Shown piece by piece: positions 63,248 to 64,000 of a stretch of DNA of 64,000 nt. Under the pieces are notes generated by a model. That model ran no database searches and had not been told where the DNA came from. It was given only the letters and a program-made list of their open reading frames with translations. Source of the stretch: Salinisphaera sp040361255 (GTDB taxonomy: Bacteria; Pseudomonadota; Gammaproteobacteria; Nevskiales; Salinisphaeraceae); contig NZ_APNG01000010.1 in assembly GCF_040361255.1 (NCBI RefSeq), positions 100,426 through 164,425 of the forward strand, in the 5' to 3' direction. Position 1 is the stretch's first letter, and every line of letters starts with the position of its first letter. The translations under genes and the position numbers were made by a program.

Positions 63248-63324
63248 CGGGGTATGGCGCAGCTTGGTAGCGCGTCTGCATGGGGTGCAGAAGGTCGCAG
63301 GTTCAAATCCTGCTACCCCGACCA
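63248..63324 (+). tRNA. tRNA-Pro (GGG)
   Basis: This 77-nt cloverleaf has the acceptor stem CGGGGTA/TACCCCG, D-arm GGCGCAGCTTGGTAGCGC, an anticodon arm TCTGC-ATGGGGT-GCAGA with anticodon GGG, the T-arm AGGTTCAAATCCT, and an encoded CCA. Beyond it the sequence character changes. Confidence 0.97.
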
Positions 63325-63390
63325 ATTTTCCCTCTTCGTATCAGCGGGGTAGGGCCTTCGCCTGGAGGCCCGCTCTCGAGCATACCGAAA

Positions 63391-63882
63391 TTAGCGCTTG
63401 CACAGTGGGGCAAGTGCTTCCTGAAATTCGGTGGCTTTGCCGTTCAAAGATTCCGTCGCAGCGCCGATCCCGTCTGCTCCTTTGGCCGCCATATCCGGAA
63501 AGCCTAGGCCGATACCCAGCATCAAGTTGCCTGCGCAGTCTTGCCATTCGGAGTAGGCTTGGTAGAGACGATCGAAGTCGTTCTTCAAAATGTCTGCGTA
63601 ATATAGACGTGCAATTATTCGAAGTTCAGTGAGAGAGTCGAGAGCAATCGAGTAACCGTCGGTAACTTCGCCGCGGCTGCGCATGATAGATAGCTCTTGA
63701 GTTTTCTGGATTGCCTCGTCTTGAAGCTGTTCAGCAAGTCGGTACATTTGCTCAATTCGCTCTCTATCGCGGTCGCTTACCGAGTCCCGATGTTCGAGAA
63801 AGGCTTTCACCATTGGCCCGATTTGCGAAATTGCCGCGCCGATGACGGTGCCAAGCGCGATCCCAGCTCCGTCTATAGCCAC
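63391..63882 (-). CDS. Hypothetical protein next to tRNA-Pro, possibly acquired
   Basis: I do not recognise this 163-residue protein. It begins with a hydrophobic segment (AGIALGTVIGAAISQIGPMV, about residues 5-25) that could be a membrane anchor, then long charged helices (DRDRERIEQMYRLAEQLQDE) with coiled-coil character, and two cysteines near the C-terminus. Codon use is less GC-rich than in the genes before tRNA-Pro. Its place behind a tRNA gene fits the start of a genomic island, but the window ends here. Confidence 0.6.
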   Translation of the reverse strand: MAIDGAGIALGTVIGAAISQIGPMVKAFLEHRDSVSDRDRERIEQMYRLAEQLQDEAIQKTQELSIMRSRGEVTDGYSIALDSLTELRIIARLYYADILKNDFDRLYQAYSEWQDCAGNLMLGIGLGFPDMAAKGADGIGAATESLNGKATEFQEALAPLCKR

Positions 63883-64000
63883 TATAAGCTCGCAGTACTG
63901 ACGCGCACATAGCTGCGCTTGTGATCGAATAGACAGACGGGTGTTTGCTCGGAATAAGCAACACCCTTTCTGTAAATTCGCGATCCTAACGCTGGCGTAA

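Overview
The window is a piece of a high-GC chromosome from a gammaproteobacterium. The evidence is the order thrS-infC-rpmI-rplT-pheS-pheT-ihfA-merR, the cbb3 oxidase layout ccoNOQP/GHIS, azurin, and FNR-type boxes. A marine or halophilic genus such as Salinisphaera would fit, but that is inference without a database search. Gene density is high, and there is no CRISPR array, no prophage and no complete transposase gene.

Layout. 1-5.0 kb: end of transaldolase, two small conserved unknowns, a NUDIX CoA-pyrophosphatase, PPK2, and a slipin/NfeD pair. 5.1-13.1 kb: orphan ParA, a class III sirtuin, a GNAT-nitrilase fusion, TypA/BipA, an MFS exporter and MntH. 13.3-20.0 kb: PhoD-like phosphatase, EF-hand protein, an HSL-type esterase, a LOV-GGDEF blue-light diguanylate cyclase, a 700-bp tandem/inverted repeat block, and prolyl iminopeptidase. 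20.1-26.0 kb: a TAXI-TRAP transporter in one operon with a two-subunit CoA-transferase and an unidentified permease, which suggests import and CoA activation of a carboxylic acid. 26.5-32.7 kb: sorbosone-dehydrogenase-like lipoprotein, SDR dehydrogenase, HPII-type catalase, alkyltransferase-like DNA repair protein and a thiolase.

32.8-51.7 kb is a low-oxygen/nitrogen-oxide respiration island: nnrS-sirB, a small membrane ORF-norC-norB-norQ-norD, nirK, a DUF3565 protein, azurin, and the complete ccoNOQP-x-ccoGHIS-safE cluster. Four FNR/DNR boxes (TTGAT-N4-RTCAA) precede nnrS, the nor operon, nirK and ccoN. In every case the box centre lies about 30 bp from a -10-like hexamer, so one FNR-family regulator probably drives the island. 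NirK carries an extra N-terminal cupredoxin domain and NorC an extra C-terminal cytochrome c domain, so both nitrogen-oxide enzymes seem to have electron-entry domains built in. No nosZ, narG or regulator gene is visible here.

51.9-63.3 kb: tRNA-Asn, uvrB, an interrupted kinase gene, tRNA-Val with a duplicated 3' end, then the translation cluster thrS-infC (ATC start)-rpmI-rplT-pheST-ihfA-merR and tRNA-Pro. The last 0.7 kb carries an unrecognised, less GC-rich gene and may be the edge of an island.

The clearest unannotated structure is a 275-290 bp element with imperfect terminal inverted repeats of about 26 bp and TA target duplications, present twice. One copy sits exactly in the overlapping stop codons of ppk2 and the slipin gene and leaves both stops intact. 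The other splits a P-loop kinase gene, whose reading frame is restored when the element plus one TA is removed.
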